This document shows positions 1 through 6,786 of a DNA stretch of 64,000 nucleotides, in pieces. The first letter of the stretch is position 1. Each line of letters begins with the position of its first letter. The position numbers were made by a program, and so were the translations under genes. The DNA is from Formosa sp030427735 (lineage in GTDB: Bacteria; Bacteroidota; Bacteroidia; Flavobacteriales; Flavobacteriaceae): positions 930,001 to 994,000 of the forward strand of contig NZ_CP195158.1 in NCBI RefSeq assembly GCF_051200825.1. Direction: 5' to 3'. The notes beneath the pieces are model-generated. The model worked only from the letters and a program-made list of their open reading frames with translations. It ran no database searches and was not told where the DNA came from.

Positions 1-2
1 AA

Positions 3-170
3 GTGCCAGCGGTTATAGAAACGCCAGAAGGCGATTTTATAGGCATCCGTTACCGTATGTTCTTGTCGCATTCTTACGATCACCGCGTAGTAAACGGAGC
101 CCTTGGCGGGCAGTTTGTTAAAGCCGTAAAAGATTACTTAGAGGCTTGGGATAGTAACAGAGAAATTTAA
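3..170 (+). CDS. 2-oxoacid dehydrogenase E2 acyltransferase, C-terminal end only
   Basis: Only the last 55 residues lie in the window; the gene starts upstream. They match the end of the catalytic domain of dihydrolipoamide acyltransferases (E2 of the pyruvate, oxoglutarate or branched-chain dehydrogenase complexes), which move the acyl group from lipoyl-lysine to CoA in the cytoplasm. The active-site segment reads SYDHRVVNGALGG. The catalytic His is present, but the usual Asp of HxxxDG is Asn. Which of the three complexes it serves cannot be decided from this fragment. A strong terminator follows 24 bases after the stop. Confidence 0.85.
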   Translation: MPAVIETPEGDFIGIRYRMFLSHSYDHRVVNGALGGQFVKAVKDYLEAWDSNREI

Positions 171-193
171 AATGACAACCTAATAATAGAAAT

Positions 194-222
194 ACCCAAC
201 CGATTTGAGTTGGGTTTTTTTG
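194..222 (+). terminator. Intrinsic terminator after the E2 gene
   Basis: A seven-base stem (acccaac / gttgggt) with an eight-base loop is followed by a run of T. It separates the E2 gene from the exonuclease gene. Confidence 0.8.
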
Positions 223-251
223 TTTTAGCCCAAATACATTTAGTAAATTAG
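220..251 (+). promoter_or_regulatory. Candidate promoter of the exonuclease-cinA operon
   Basis: TTG at 220-222 and TAAATTAG at 244-251 are 21 bases apart, close to the Bacteroidetes TTG/TAnnTTTG pattern. The T to A change in the third base of TTTG makes it a variant. The same TTAGCATCCTTAA string is found at the promoter of the MORN-like gene near 23682. Confidence 0.45.
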
Positions 252-274
252 CATCCTTAATAAATTTTAATTTA

Positions 275-1051
275 ATGAATCTTAATTTAAAAAAGCCGAT
301 TTGTTTTTTCGATCTAGAAACCACAGGTGTTAATATTTCAAAAGACCGTATTGTAGAAATCGCAATATTAAAAGTGTATCCCGACGGAAAAGAAGAAGCT
401 ACAACATGGCTTGTAAATCCAGAAATGAAAATCCCGAAAGAGGTTTCCGATATTCACGGTATTACCGATGCCGATGTTGCCAATGCTCCGACTTTTAAAG
501 CCCTGGCTAAAGACATTTATAATATAATTAAAGATTCAGATTTAGCAGGTTTCAATTCTAATCGTTTCGATATCCCTCTTCTTGCAGAAGAAATGCTTAG
601 AGCAGATGTAGATTTCGATATGAAAAGCACTTTGGCTATAGATGTACAAACCATATTTCATAAAATGGAGCAGCGTACGCTTAGTGCCGCTTACAAATTC
701 TATTGTAATAAAGATTTAGAAAATGCGCATAGCGCTGCAGCCGATACTTATGCAACTTACGAAGTGTTAAAAGCACAAGTCGATAAATACGAAGAGTTAG
801 AAAACAACGCCAAGTTTTTATCGGAGTTTAGTAGTAGAAAGCAGTTTGCCGATTTTGCAGGCTTTATCATTTATAATAAAGCAGGCGAAGAGTGTTTTTC
901 TTTTGGAAAGCATAAAAATAAAAAAGTAGTAGATGTGTTGAACGACGAGCCAGGGTATTTTGGATGGTTGCTTAACGCCGATTTTCCGCTGTACACTAAA
1001 AAAGTGCTCACGGCTATAAAACTTAGAAGCTTCAATAATAAGTTGAATTAA
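275..1051 (+). CDS. DEDDh 3'-5' exonuclease (DnaQ/PolC epsilon type) with C-terminal DUF3820-like domain
   Basis: The 258-residue protein is an RNase T/DnaQ-superfamily exonuclease. Exo I is FFDLETTG with D13 and E15, Exo II is NSNRFDIPLL near residue 90, and Exo III is HSAAADT near residue 150, so all four metal ligands and the DEDDh His are present. It should remove 3' nucleotides from DNA (proofreading or repair) or RNA. After about residue 195 a second domain (FSFGKHKNKKVVDVL...GYFGWLL) resembles DUF3820, which also occurs alone in this window at 13753. It is the first gene of a run with the FAH, HPt and cinA genes, with a 14-base gap to the next. Whether it is the replicative epsilon subunit is not established. 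Confidence 0.85.
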   Translation: MNLNLKKPICFFDLETTGVNISKDRIVEIAILKVYPDGKEEATTWLVNPEMKIPKEVSDIHGITDADVANAPTFKALAKDIYNIIKDSDLAGFNSNRFDIPLLAEEMLRADVDFDMKSTLAIDVQTIFHKMEQRTLSAAYKFYCNKDLENAHSAAADTYATYEVLKAQVDKYEELENNAKFLSEFSSRKQFADFAGFIIYNKAGEECFSFGKHKNKKVVDVLNDEPGYFGWLLNADFPLYTKKVLTAIKLRSFNNKLN

Positions 1052-1065
1052 TTTTAAAATAAAAG

Positions 1066-1677
1066 ATGAAACTTATTTGTATTGGTAGAAATTATACCGA
1101 ACACATTGCCGAACTAGAAAACGAAAAACCAGAAGACCCTGTTGTATTCTTAAAACCAGACACGGCTATTTTATTAAAAAAGCAACCATTTTTTATCCCA
1201 GATTTTTCTGAAGATGTACATTACGAGGTAGAGGTTTTGGTGAAAATTAATAAAGTTGGTAAGCATATAGACCGAAAATTTGCACATAAATATTACGATG
1301 AAATAGGTTTGGGTATCGATTTTACCGCTCGAGATTTACAGGCTAAATTAAAAGCTAAAGGCTTGCCTTGGGAAAAAGCAAAAGCATTTGACGGGGCAGC
1401 GGTAATTGGAAAATGGCTTAAAAAAGAAACAATTTCCGATCTCAACAATCTTAATTTTTCATTAAAAAAGAACGAAAATACTGTCCAAAACGGAAATACA
1501 AGTCACATGCTCTGGAAAATTGATGAGTTAATAGAATGTATTTCAAAATATTTTACTTTAAAGATAGGAGATGTTATCTTTACAGGTACACCAGCGGGAG
1601 TTGGAGCTGTAGCACCAAACGATGTGCTGCAAGGCTATATAGAAGATGAACAAATGTTTTCAATAACTGTTAAATAA
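1066..1677 (+). CDS. Fumarylacetoacetate hydrolase (FAH) family protein
   Basis: The 203-residue protein has the FAH fold. The conserved EVEVLVKINKVGK strand carries the acidic metal ligands, followed by GLGIDFTARDLQAK, the invariant-type KGLPWEKAKAFDGAA segment, and IGDVIFTGTPAGVGAV near the end. These are the marks of YcgM-like short FAH proteins, which act as acylpyruvate hydrolases or oxaloacetate decarboxylases in the cytosol. The exact substrate cannot be told from sequence. It sits 14 bases after the exonuclease gene and 2 bases before the HPt gene, so co-transcription is likely. Confidence 0.85.
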   Translation: MKLICIGRNYTEHIAELENEKPEDPVVFLKPDTAILLKKQPFFIPDFSEDVHYEVEVLVKINKVGKHIDRKFAHKYYDEIGLGIDFTARDLQAKLKAKGLPWEKAKAFDGAAVIGKWLKKETISDLNNLNFSLKKNENTVQNGNTSHMLWKIDELIECISKYFTLKIGDVIFTGTPAGVGAVAPNDVLQGYIEDEQMFSITVK

Positions 1678-1679
1678 AT

Positions 1680-2021
1680 ATGGAGCGACATTATAAGTTG
1701 TATAGGGTAAGGGAATTGGCAGATAACGACGAAGACTTTGTTAAGGCTTTGGCTATGACTTTTATAGAAGAAGTGCCAGAAGATTTAGATCTTTTAATTA
1801 CAGCCGTAAACACTAAAGATTATAATACCTCTTACCAAATGGCCCACAAGTTAAAACCGACAGTAGATCTGTTTGAATTGGGGATTCTAGATGATATTAT
1901 AGAAATTCAGGACTGGGGTAAATTCGAAAAAACAGATTTAGATATTACGCCGCAATTTAATAAAGTGGTAACAGCCATAGAACAAGCGGTTTCCGAAATA
2001 AAATCAGACTTTTCTCTTTAA
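1680..2021 (+). CDS. Orphan histidine phosphotransfer (HPt) domain protein
   Basis: The 113-residue protein is all helical and carries an HPt signature, MAHKLKPTVDLFELG, with His56 as the expected phosphoryl acceptor (family pattern HxLKG/P...LG). HPt proteins pass phosphate between response-regulator receiver domains in multistep phosphorelays. No kinase or receiver gene lies anywhere in the window, so its partners are encoded elsewhere. It is packed between the FAH gene (2-base gap) and cinA (1-base gap), so expression is coupled to these metabolic and repair genes. Confidence 0.75.
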   Translation: MERHYKLYRVRELADNDEDFVKALAMTFIEEVPEDLDLLITAVNTKDYNTSYQMAHKLKPTVDLFELGILDDIIEIQDWGKFEKTDLDITPQFNKVVTAIEQAVSEIKSDFSL

Positions 2022-2022
2022 A

Positions 2023-3276
2023 ATGCAAGCAGAAATAATTACTATTGGCGACGAAATTTTAATCGGCCAAATTATAGATACAAACTCGGCTTATATTGCA
2101 AAAAGTCTTAATAAAATAGGAGTTTCTGTATATCAAATAACATCTGTTCAAGACGATAGAGTGCATATCTTAAAAGCTTTAAAGGAAGCGGAAAGTAATG
2201 CCGATATTATTATTATAACAGGTGGTTTAGGGCCAACTAAAGACGATATAACCAAACATACCATAGCGGAGTATTTTGACGATAGTTTAGAAGAAAACGA
2301 AATGGTGTTAGAGCATGTAGAAGGTATTTTTGCAAAGTATTCGTCGAACCCAATTTCTCAGTTGAATAGAAATCAGGCCTTGGTACCATCAAAAGCTTCT
2401 GTATTGCATAATAAATATGGTACAGCTCCAGGTATGTGGATAGAGCATAACAACAAAATATTTGTGTCTTTACCAGGCGTGCCTTTCGAAATGAAAGCTT
2501 TAATAGACGATGAGGTGATTCCTAACCTTCAACATAAATATAAGTACCCTTTTATTTTACATAAAACCTTTGTTACTTATGGTTTAGGCGAGAGTGCTTT
2601 GGCGGAACGCTTAGAGGTTTGGGAAGATGCATTACCTAAAGGTATAAAATTGGCATATCTTCCCAATTTAGGTAAGGTGAGGTTAAGGTTATCGGCTAAG
2701 GGGCAAGACGAAGAATCCGTAATGGCAGAGATGCTAAGACAGGAGCGGTTGTTATTGCCTCAAATACAGGATATTTTTGTAGGAATAGAAGGTGATGGAG
2801 ATTCCTTAGAGGAGAATTTAGGGAAAATGTTAACGCATCTCGGGAAAACTCTTGCAACAGCCGAAAGTTGCACTGGGGGTAAAATAGCAGAACAGTTTAC
2901 AGCTCATCCAGGGGCGTCAAGTTTTTATAAAGGTAGTGTGGTAAGTTATGCTACTCAAGCAAAAATTGAAGTCTTAAACATTTCGGAAACCTTAATTAAT
3001 AAACATGGTGTGGTTAGTGCTGCTGTAGCAGAAGCCATGGCTAAGCAGGCAAAGTCCATTTTTAAAACCGATTATGCTATCGCAACAACTGGAAATGCTG
3101 GACCTACATTAACCGACGATAAAGAGGAGTTAGGGACGGTTTTTATTGCAATAGCTAGCGAAAACCACGCGATAGTCGAAAAATTTAATTTAGGAAACCA
3201 TCGTGTTAAGGTTATAAACAAAGCCGTGAACAAGGCCTTGGAACTGCTTCAAAAAGAAATTTTAAAAAATACCTAA
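2023..3276 (+). CDS. cinA: CinA-like protein: nicotinamide mononucleotide deamidase with COG1058 domain
   Basis: At 417 residues this has normal CinA length. The N-terminal half is the molybdopterin-binding-like COG1058 domain (EIITIGDEILIGQIIDTN, TGGLGPTKDDITK), known as an ADP-ribose pyrophosphatase-type module. The C-terminal part from about residue 275 is the PncC domain (ATAESCTGGKIAEQFT, YATQAK), which deamidates NMN to nicotinate mononucleotide in NAD salvage. It is the last gene of the exonuclease-FAH-HPt-cinA run, one base after the HPt stop. Confidence 0.92.
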   Translation: MQAEIITIGDEILIGQIIDTNSAYIAKSLNKIGVSVYQITSVQDDRVHILKALKEAESNADIIIITGGLGPTKDDITKHTIAEYFDDSLEENEMVLEHVEGIFAKYSSNPISQLNRNQALVPSKASVLHNKYGTAPGMWIEHNNKIFVSLPGVPFEMKALIDDEVIPNLQHKYKYPFILHKTFVTYGLGESALAERLEVWEDALPKGIKLAYLPNLGKVRLRLSAKGQDEESVMAEMLRQERLLLPQIQDIFVGIEGDGDSLEENLGKMLTHLGKTLATAESCTGGKIAEQFTAHPGASSFYKGSVVSYATQAKIEVLNISETLINKHGVVSAAVAEAMAKQAKSIFKTDYAIATTGNAGPTLTDDKEELGTVFIAIASENHAIVEKFNLGNHRVKVINKAVNKALELLQKEILKNT

Positions 3277-3284
3277 CATTTAAA

Positions 3285-3314
3285 TTGTTATATAGCAAAG
3301 AATTTGTATATTTG
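3285..3314 (+). promoter_or_regulatory. Promoter of rpmB-rpmG-DUF4295
   Basis: TTG at 3285-3287 and TATATTTG at 3307-3314 are separated by 19 bases, an exact match to the Bacteroidetes sigma-A pattern. Transcription should begin near 3319, about 35 bases before rpmB. Confidence 0.8.
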
Positions 3315-3354
3315 CACCTCGTTTTGAAATAACAACATTTAAAGTTTAGAAAGA

Positions 3355-3591
3355 ATGTCAAGAGTTTGTGAACTTACAGGTAAGAAGGCAATGGTAGGAA
3401 ACAACGTGTCTCACGCTATGAACAAAACTAAGCGCAAATTTGATGCGAATTTAGTTAAAAAGCGTTTTTACATTCCAGAAGAAGATAAGTGGGTAACTTT
3501 AAAAGTATCTACTTCAGCATTAAAGACTATTAACAAAATAGGAATTTCTGCTGCTATAAAAGAAGCTAAATCTAAAGGGTTTTTAAAATAA
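3355..3591 (+). CDS. rpmB: 50S ribosomal protein L28 (bL28)
   Basis: The 78-residue basic protein begins MSRVCELTGKKAMVGNNVSHAMNKTKRKF, the standard bL28 N-terminus, and ends KAKSKGFLK-like. It is a structural protein of the large ribosomal subunit. It leads a three-gene unit with rpmG 24 bases downstream and the DUF4295 gene after that, an arrangement typical of Bacteroidetes. A consensus promoter lies directly upstream. Confidence 0.97.
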   Translation: MSRVCELTGKKAMVGNNVSHAMNKTKRKFDANLVKKRFYIPEEDKWVTLKVSTSALKTINKIGISAAIKEAKSKGFLK

Positions 3592-3615
3592 GCCACTTTT
3601 TAAAATTATAGAATA

Positions 3616-3798
3616 ATGGCAAAGAAAGGTAACAGAGTTCAGGTAATATTAGAGTGTACAGAGCACAAAGAATCTGGAGTGGCAGGAACTTCTAGATATA
3701 TTACAACAAAGAATAAAAAGAATACTCCAGATAGAATGGAAATTAAAAAATTCAATCCTATCTTAAAGAGAATGACTATTCATAAAGAAATAAAATAA
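3616..3798 (+). CDS. rpmG: 50S ribosomal protein L33 (bL33)
   Basis: The 60-residue basic protein starts MAKKGNRVQVILECTEHKESG, followed by SRYITTKNKKNTPDRMEIKKFNP, which is the bL33 pattern. It lacks the paired CxxC zinc ligands (only one Cys is seen), so it is the zinc-independent type. It is the second gene of the rpmB unit. Confidence 0.97.
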   Translation: MAKKGNRVQVILECTEHKESGVAGTSRYITTKNKKNTPDRMEIKKFNPILKRMTIHKEIK

Positions 3799-3805
3799 TT
3801 GAGTC

Positions 3806-3958
3806 ATGGCAAAGAAATCAGTAGCATCATTACAAACGGGGTCTAAAAGATTAACAAAAGCTATTAAAATGGTTAAGTCTGATAAAACAGGTGCTTACAC
3901 ATTTGTAGAAGCTATCATGACTCCAGAGCAAGTAAACGACTTCTTGAGTAAAAAATAA
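3806..3958 (+). CDS. DUF4295 family small protein, 50 residues
   Basis: This short gene starts with ATG at 3806, 7 bases after rpmG, and ends TAA at 3956-3958. It encodes MAKKSVASLQTGSKRLTKAI..., a lysine-rich protein ending VNDFLSKK. This family is restricted to Bacteroidetes and regularly follows rpmG. The position and charge suggest a ribosome-associated protein, but no function is established. It is easy to miss because of its length. Confidence 0.9.
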   Translation: MAKKSVASLQTGSKRLTKAIKMVKSDKTGAYTFVEAIMTPEQVNDFLSKK

Positions 3959-3985
3959 TATATTTTTACTAGAATTAAGATATTT

Positions 3986-4020
3986 AAGCTGCTTTCTTAC
4001 AAGAAAGCAGCTTTTGTTTT
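3986..4020 (+). terminator. Terminator of the rpmB unit
   Basis: A 12-base stem (aagctgctttct / agaaagcagctt) with a very short loop is followed by ttttgtttt. Confidence 0.85.
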
Positions 4021-4092
4021 ATATTTACATCAAAATTAAGTCCGTAAGTTATTCTGGTTATTTAGTTAACAACGGTACTAAAAGTAAAAAGG

Positions 4093-4120
4093 ATTTGTCT
4101 TACAGGCGGTAAGCAAATCG
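4093..4120 (+). promoter_or_regulatory. Hairpin in the ftsY leader
   Basis: gatttg-t-cttac pairs with gtaag-caaatc around an AGGCG loop (11 pairs, one bulged T). It has no T tract, so it is not a terminator, and it lies 35 bases before the ftsY start. TATATTTA at 4020-4027 could be the promoter. Confidence 0.4.
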
Positions 4121-4154
4121 GTATTGTATAGCTTAATTTTAATATCAACAACCA

Positions 4155-5108
4155 ATGAGCTTTTTTAAAAAAATATTTTCTTCAGAAAAAAAGGAAACAT
4201 TAGATAAAGGTTTGGAAAAATCTAAATCTACTTTTTTTAATAAATTAAGTAAAGCCGTAGCGGGAAAATCTAAGGTAGACGATGATGTATTAGATGATCT
4301 GGAAGAAGTATTAGTGTCTAGCGATGTAGGTGTAAATACAACCTTAAAAATTATAGAGCGCATTGAAGAGCGTGTTGCACGCGATAAATATTTAGGTACA
4401 GACGAGCTTAATGGTATTTTACGAGAAGAAATAGCGGCACTTTTATCTGAAACCAATTCGGGAGAAGCAACCGATTATACCATTCCGGAAAACAAAAAGC
4501 CATACGTACTTATGGTGGTTGGTGTTAATGGCGTGGGTAAAACAACCACAATAGGAAAATTAGCCTACCAGTTTAAGAAAAAAGGACTTAATGTGGTGTT
4601 AGGTGCAGCCGATACGTTTAGAGCAGCAGCTATCGATCAGTTACAAGTTTGGGCAGATCGTGTAGATGTGCCTATCGTAAAACAAGCTATGGGCAGCGAC
4701 CCTGCTTCTGTAGCTTTCGATGCCTTACAATCTGGTGTCGCGCAAAATGCCGATGTTATTATTATAGATACAGCAGGTCGTTTACATAATAAAATCAATT
4801 TAATGAACGAGCTTACCAAAGTAAAACGCGTGATGCAAAAAGTAATAGGCGATGCGCCGCACGATGTGCTGTTGGTGCTCGATGGTTCTACCGGACAAAA
4901 TGCGTTTGAACAGGCTAAGCAGTTTACAGCAGCTACAGAGGTTACATCTTTAGCGGTAACTAAACTCGATGGTACTGCAAAAGGAGGTGTAGTTATTGGT
5001 ATAAGCGATCAGTTTAAAATACCAGTAAAGTATATAGGCGTAGGCGAAGGGATAGACGATTTGCAAGTCTTTAATAAGTACGAATTTGTAGATTCCTTCT
5101 TTAAATAA
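4155..5108 (+). CDS. ftsY: Signal recognition particle receptor FtsY
   Basis: The 317-residue SRP-type GTPase shows G1 GVNGVGKTTTIGKLA, DTFRAAAIDQL, G3 DTAGRLHNKINLMNEL and G4 TKLDGTAKGG. It has only a short charged N-terminal stretch and no long acidic A domain, as in many Bacteroidetes. It docks the SRP-ribosome complex at the membrane and delivers nascent membrane proteins to SecYEG. It is a single-gene unit with its own leader hairpin and a terminator 15 bases after the stop. Confidence 0.96.
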   Translation: MSFFKKIFSSEKKETLDKGLEKSKSTFFNKLSKAVAGKSKVDDDVLDDLEEVLVSSDVGVNTTLKIIERIEERVARDKYLGTDELNGILREEIAALLSETNSGEATDYTIPENKKPYVLMVVGVNGVGKTTTIGKLAYQFKKKGLNVVLGAADTFRAAAIDQLQVWADRVDVPIVKQAMGSDPASVAFDALQSGVAQNADVIIIDTAGRLHNKINLMNELTKVKRVMQKVIGDAPHDVLLVLDGSTGQNAFEQAKQFTAATEVTSLAVTKLDGTAKGGVVIGISDQFKIPVKYIGVGEGIDDLQVFNKYEFVDSFFK

Positions 5109-5123
5109 TAGAATAAATTTTTA

Positions 5124-5160
5124 AAATGCCTTGAGATTCAGTTTTCAAGGCATTTTTATT
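5124..5160 (+). terminator. Terminator after ftsY
   Basis: aaaatgccttga / tcaaggcattttt forms an 11-12 base stem followed by T-rich sequence. Confidence 0.85.
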
Positions 5161-5196
5161 TTGGGGTAAACGCCATTACATTCCTAAATCATTCCG

Positions 5197-5204
5197 TATC
5201 TTTG
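5197..5204 (+). promoter_or_regulatory. -7 element of the rimO promoter
   Basis: TATCTTTG followed by CAC, 17 bases before the rimO ATG. No good TTG is present at the usual spacing. Confidence 0.6.
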
Positions 5205-5221
5205 CACACTGAATTTTTGAT

Positions 5222-6526
5222 ATGAGAACAAAATCACGTAAAAAAAATAAAATCAATGTAGTAACACTAGGTTGTAGTAAAAATGTTTACGATAGCGAAG
5301 TGTTAATGGGACAGCTGAAAGCCAGTGGGAAAGATGTTGCGCATGAAGAAGACGGTAATATTGTAGTGATTAATACCTGTGGCTTTATTAATAATGCCAA
5401 AGAAGAAAGTGTGAATACCATTCTGGAATTCATGCAAAAGAAAGAAGAAGGCGAGGTCGATAAAGTATTTGTTACAGGTTGTTTGTCTGAACGCTATAAA
5501 CCAGATTTAGAAAAGGAAATTCCTAATGTCGATCAGTATTTCGGAACTACAGAATTACCAGGCTTACTTAAAGCACTTGGTGCCGATTATAAACACGAAT
5601 TGATTGGCGAGCGTTTAACGACAACGCCTAAAAATTATGCTTATTTAAAAATTGCAGAAGGGTGCGATCGTCCGTGTAGTTTTTGTGCGATTCCGTTAAT
5701 GCGCGGAAAACATAAATCTACACCTATTGAAGATTTAGTGCAGGAAGCCGAAAAATTAGCCGCAAACGGCGTTAAAGAGTTAATATTAATTGCACAAGAT
5801 TTAACTTACTACGGTTTAGATTTATATAAAAAACGCAATCTGGCCGAATTACTTGAAGCTTTAGTAAAAGTTGAAGGTATTGAATGGATCCGTTTACACT
5901 ATGCGTTTCCAACAGGATTTCCAATGGATGTTCTAGACGTTATGAACAGAGAATCTAAAGTATGTAACTATCTAGATATCCCATTGCAACATATATCCGA
6001 TAAACTTTTAAAAAGTATGCGTCGTGGTACCACCCAGGAAAAGACAACTAAATTAATAGAAGATTTTAGAAAAACTGTTCCTGGAATGACTATTCGTACT
6101 ACGCTTATTGTAGGGTATCCAGGCGAAACCGAAGAAGATTTCGAAATATTAAAAACATGGGTTAAAGCTATGCGATTTGAACGTCTTGGCTGCTTTACTT
6201 ATTCGCACGAAGAAAATACACATGCTTATAGTTTAGAAGACGATGTGCCTGAAGACGTAAAACAGCAACGGGCTAACGAGATTATGGAAATCCAGTCGCA
6301 GATTTCATGGGAACTGAATCAGGAAAAAATAGGTCAGGAATTTAAAGTGGTTATCGATAGAAAGGAAGGGAATTATTTTGTAGGTCGAACAGAATGCGAT
6401 TCGCCAGATGTAGATAACGAAGTGCTTATAGATGCAACGTCTACTTACCTTAAAACAGGAGAATTTACAACGGTTAAAATTACCGATGCAGCAGATTTCG
6501 ATTTGTATGCCGAAGTTGTGAATTAA
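5222..6526 (+). CDS. rimO: Ribosomal protein S12 methylthiotransferase RimO
   Basis: The 434-residue radical SAM enzyme has the N-terminal UPF0004 domain (VVTLGCSKNVYDSE, INTCGFI and TGCLSERY supply three cluster Cys). The radical SAM CxxxCxxC is CDRPCSFC near residue 150. The C-terminal TRAM domain is at about 370-430. It adds a methylthio group to the conserved aspartate of ribosomal protein S12. The LGCSKN and CDRPCSFCAIP signatures favour RimO over MiaB. It is followed by a dispersed inverted repeat and a terminator. Confidence 0.95.
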   Translation: MRTKSRKKNKINVVTLGCSKNVYDSEVLMGQLKASGKDVAHEEDGNIVVINTCGFINNAKEESVNTILEFMQKKEEGEVDKVFVTGCLSERYKPDLEKEIPNVDQYFGTTELPGLLKALGADYKHELIGERLTTTPKNYAYLKIAEGCDRPCSFCAIPLMRGKHKSTPIEDLVQEAEKLAANGVKELILIAQDLTYYGLDLYKKRNLAELLEALVKVEGIEWIRLHYAFPTGFPMDVLDVMNRESKVCNYLDIPLQHISDKLLKSMRRGTTQEKTTKLIEDFRKTVPGMTIRTTLIVGYPGETEEDFEILKTWVKAMRFERLGCFTYSHEENTHAYSLEDDVPEDVKQQRANEIMEIQSQISWELNQEKIGQEFKVVIDRKEGNYFVGRTECDSPDVDNEVLIDATSTYLKTGEFTTVKITDAADFDLYAEVVN

Positions 6527-6564
6527 AAGGACCATTCGTAAAGAATCATATTAACATGAGCTTG

Positions 6565-6637
6565 GTCAGGTCGAAAGCAGTCGAGGCCTTCTTAATTAAG
6601 GGTACTCAAACAGCTTCTCGACTGCGGTCGAAGTGAC
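6565..6637. repeat. Intergenic imperfect inverted repeat with TCGACTGC-type arms
   Basis: The arms at 6565-6585 and 6617-6637 are 21 bases each and share GTC, TCGA and GCAGTCGAG blocks in inverted order, with about five mismatches. They are GC-rich against an AT-rich background. Short palindromes with such cores are scattered between genes in many Flavobacteriaceae, so this is probably a dispersed intergenic repeat rather than a gene. Confidence 0.6.
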
Positions 6638-6662
6638 ATGGTATTATTTTAGTAAAATAATT

Positions 6663-6697
6663 AAAGGTGTTTTGAGAAATCAAAACACCTTTTTTTG
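6663..6697 (+). terminator. Terminator downstream of rimO
   Basis: A 13-base stem (aaaggtgttttga / tcaaaacaccttt) with loop gaaa is followed by a T run. Confidence 0.9.
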
Positions 6698-6786
6698 TAA
6701 GGATAAGTGTGAATAGGAGTCTTAACTAAATTTTTAGAATTGAAAAATCTAATAACTGTATATTTACATAAAATTTAAAATTTAAT

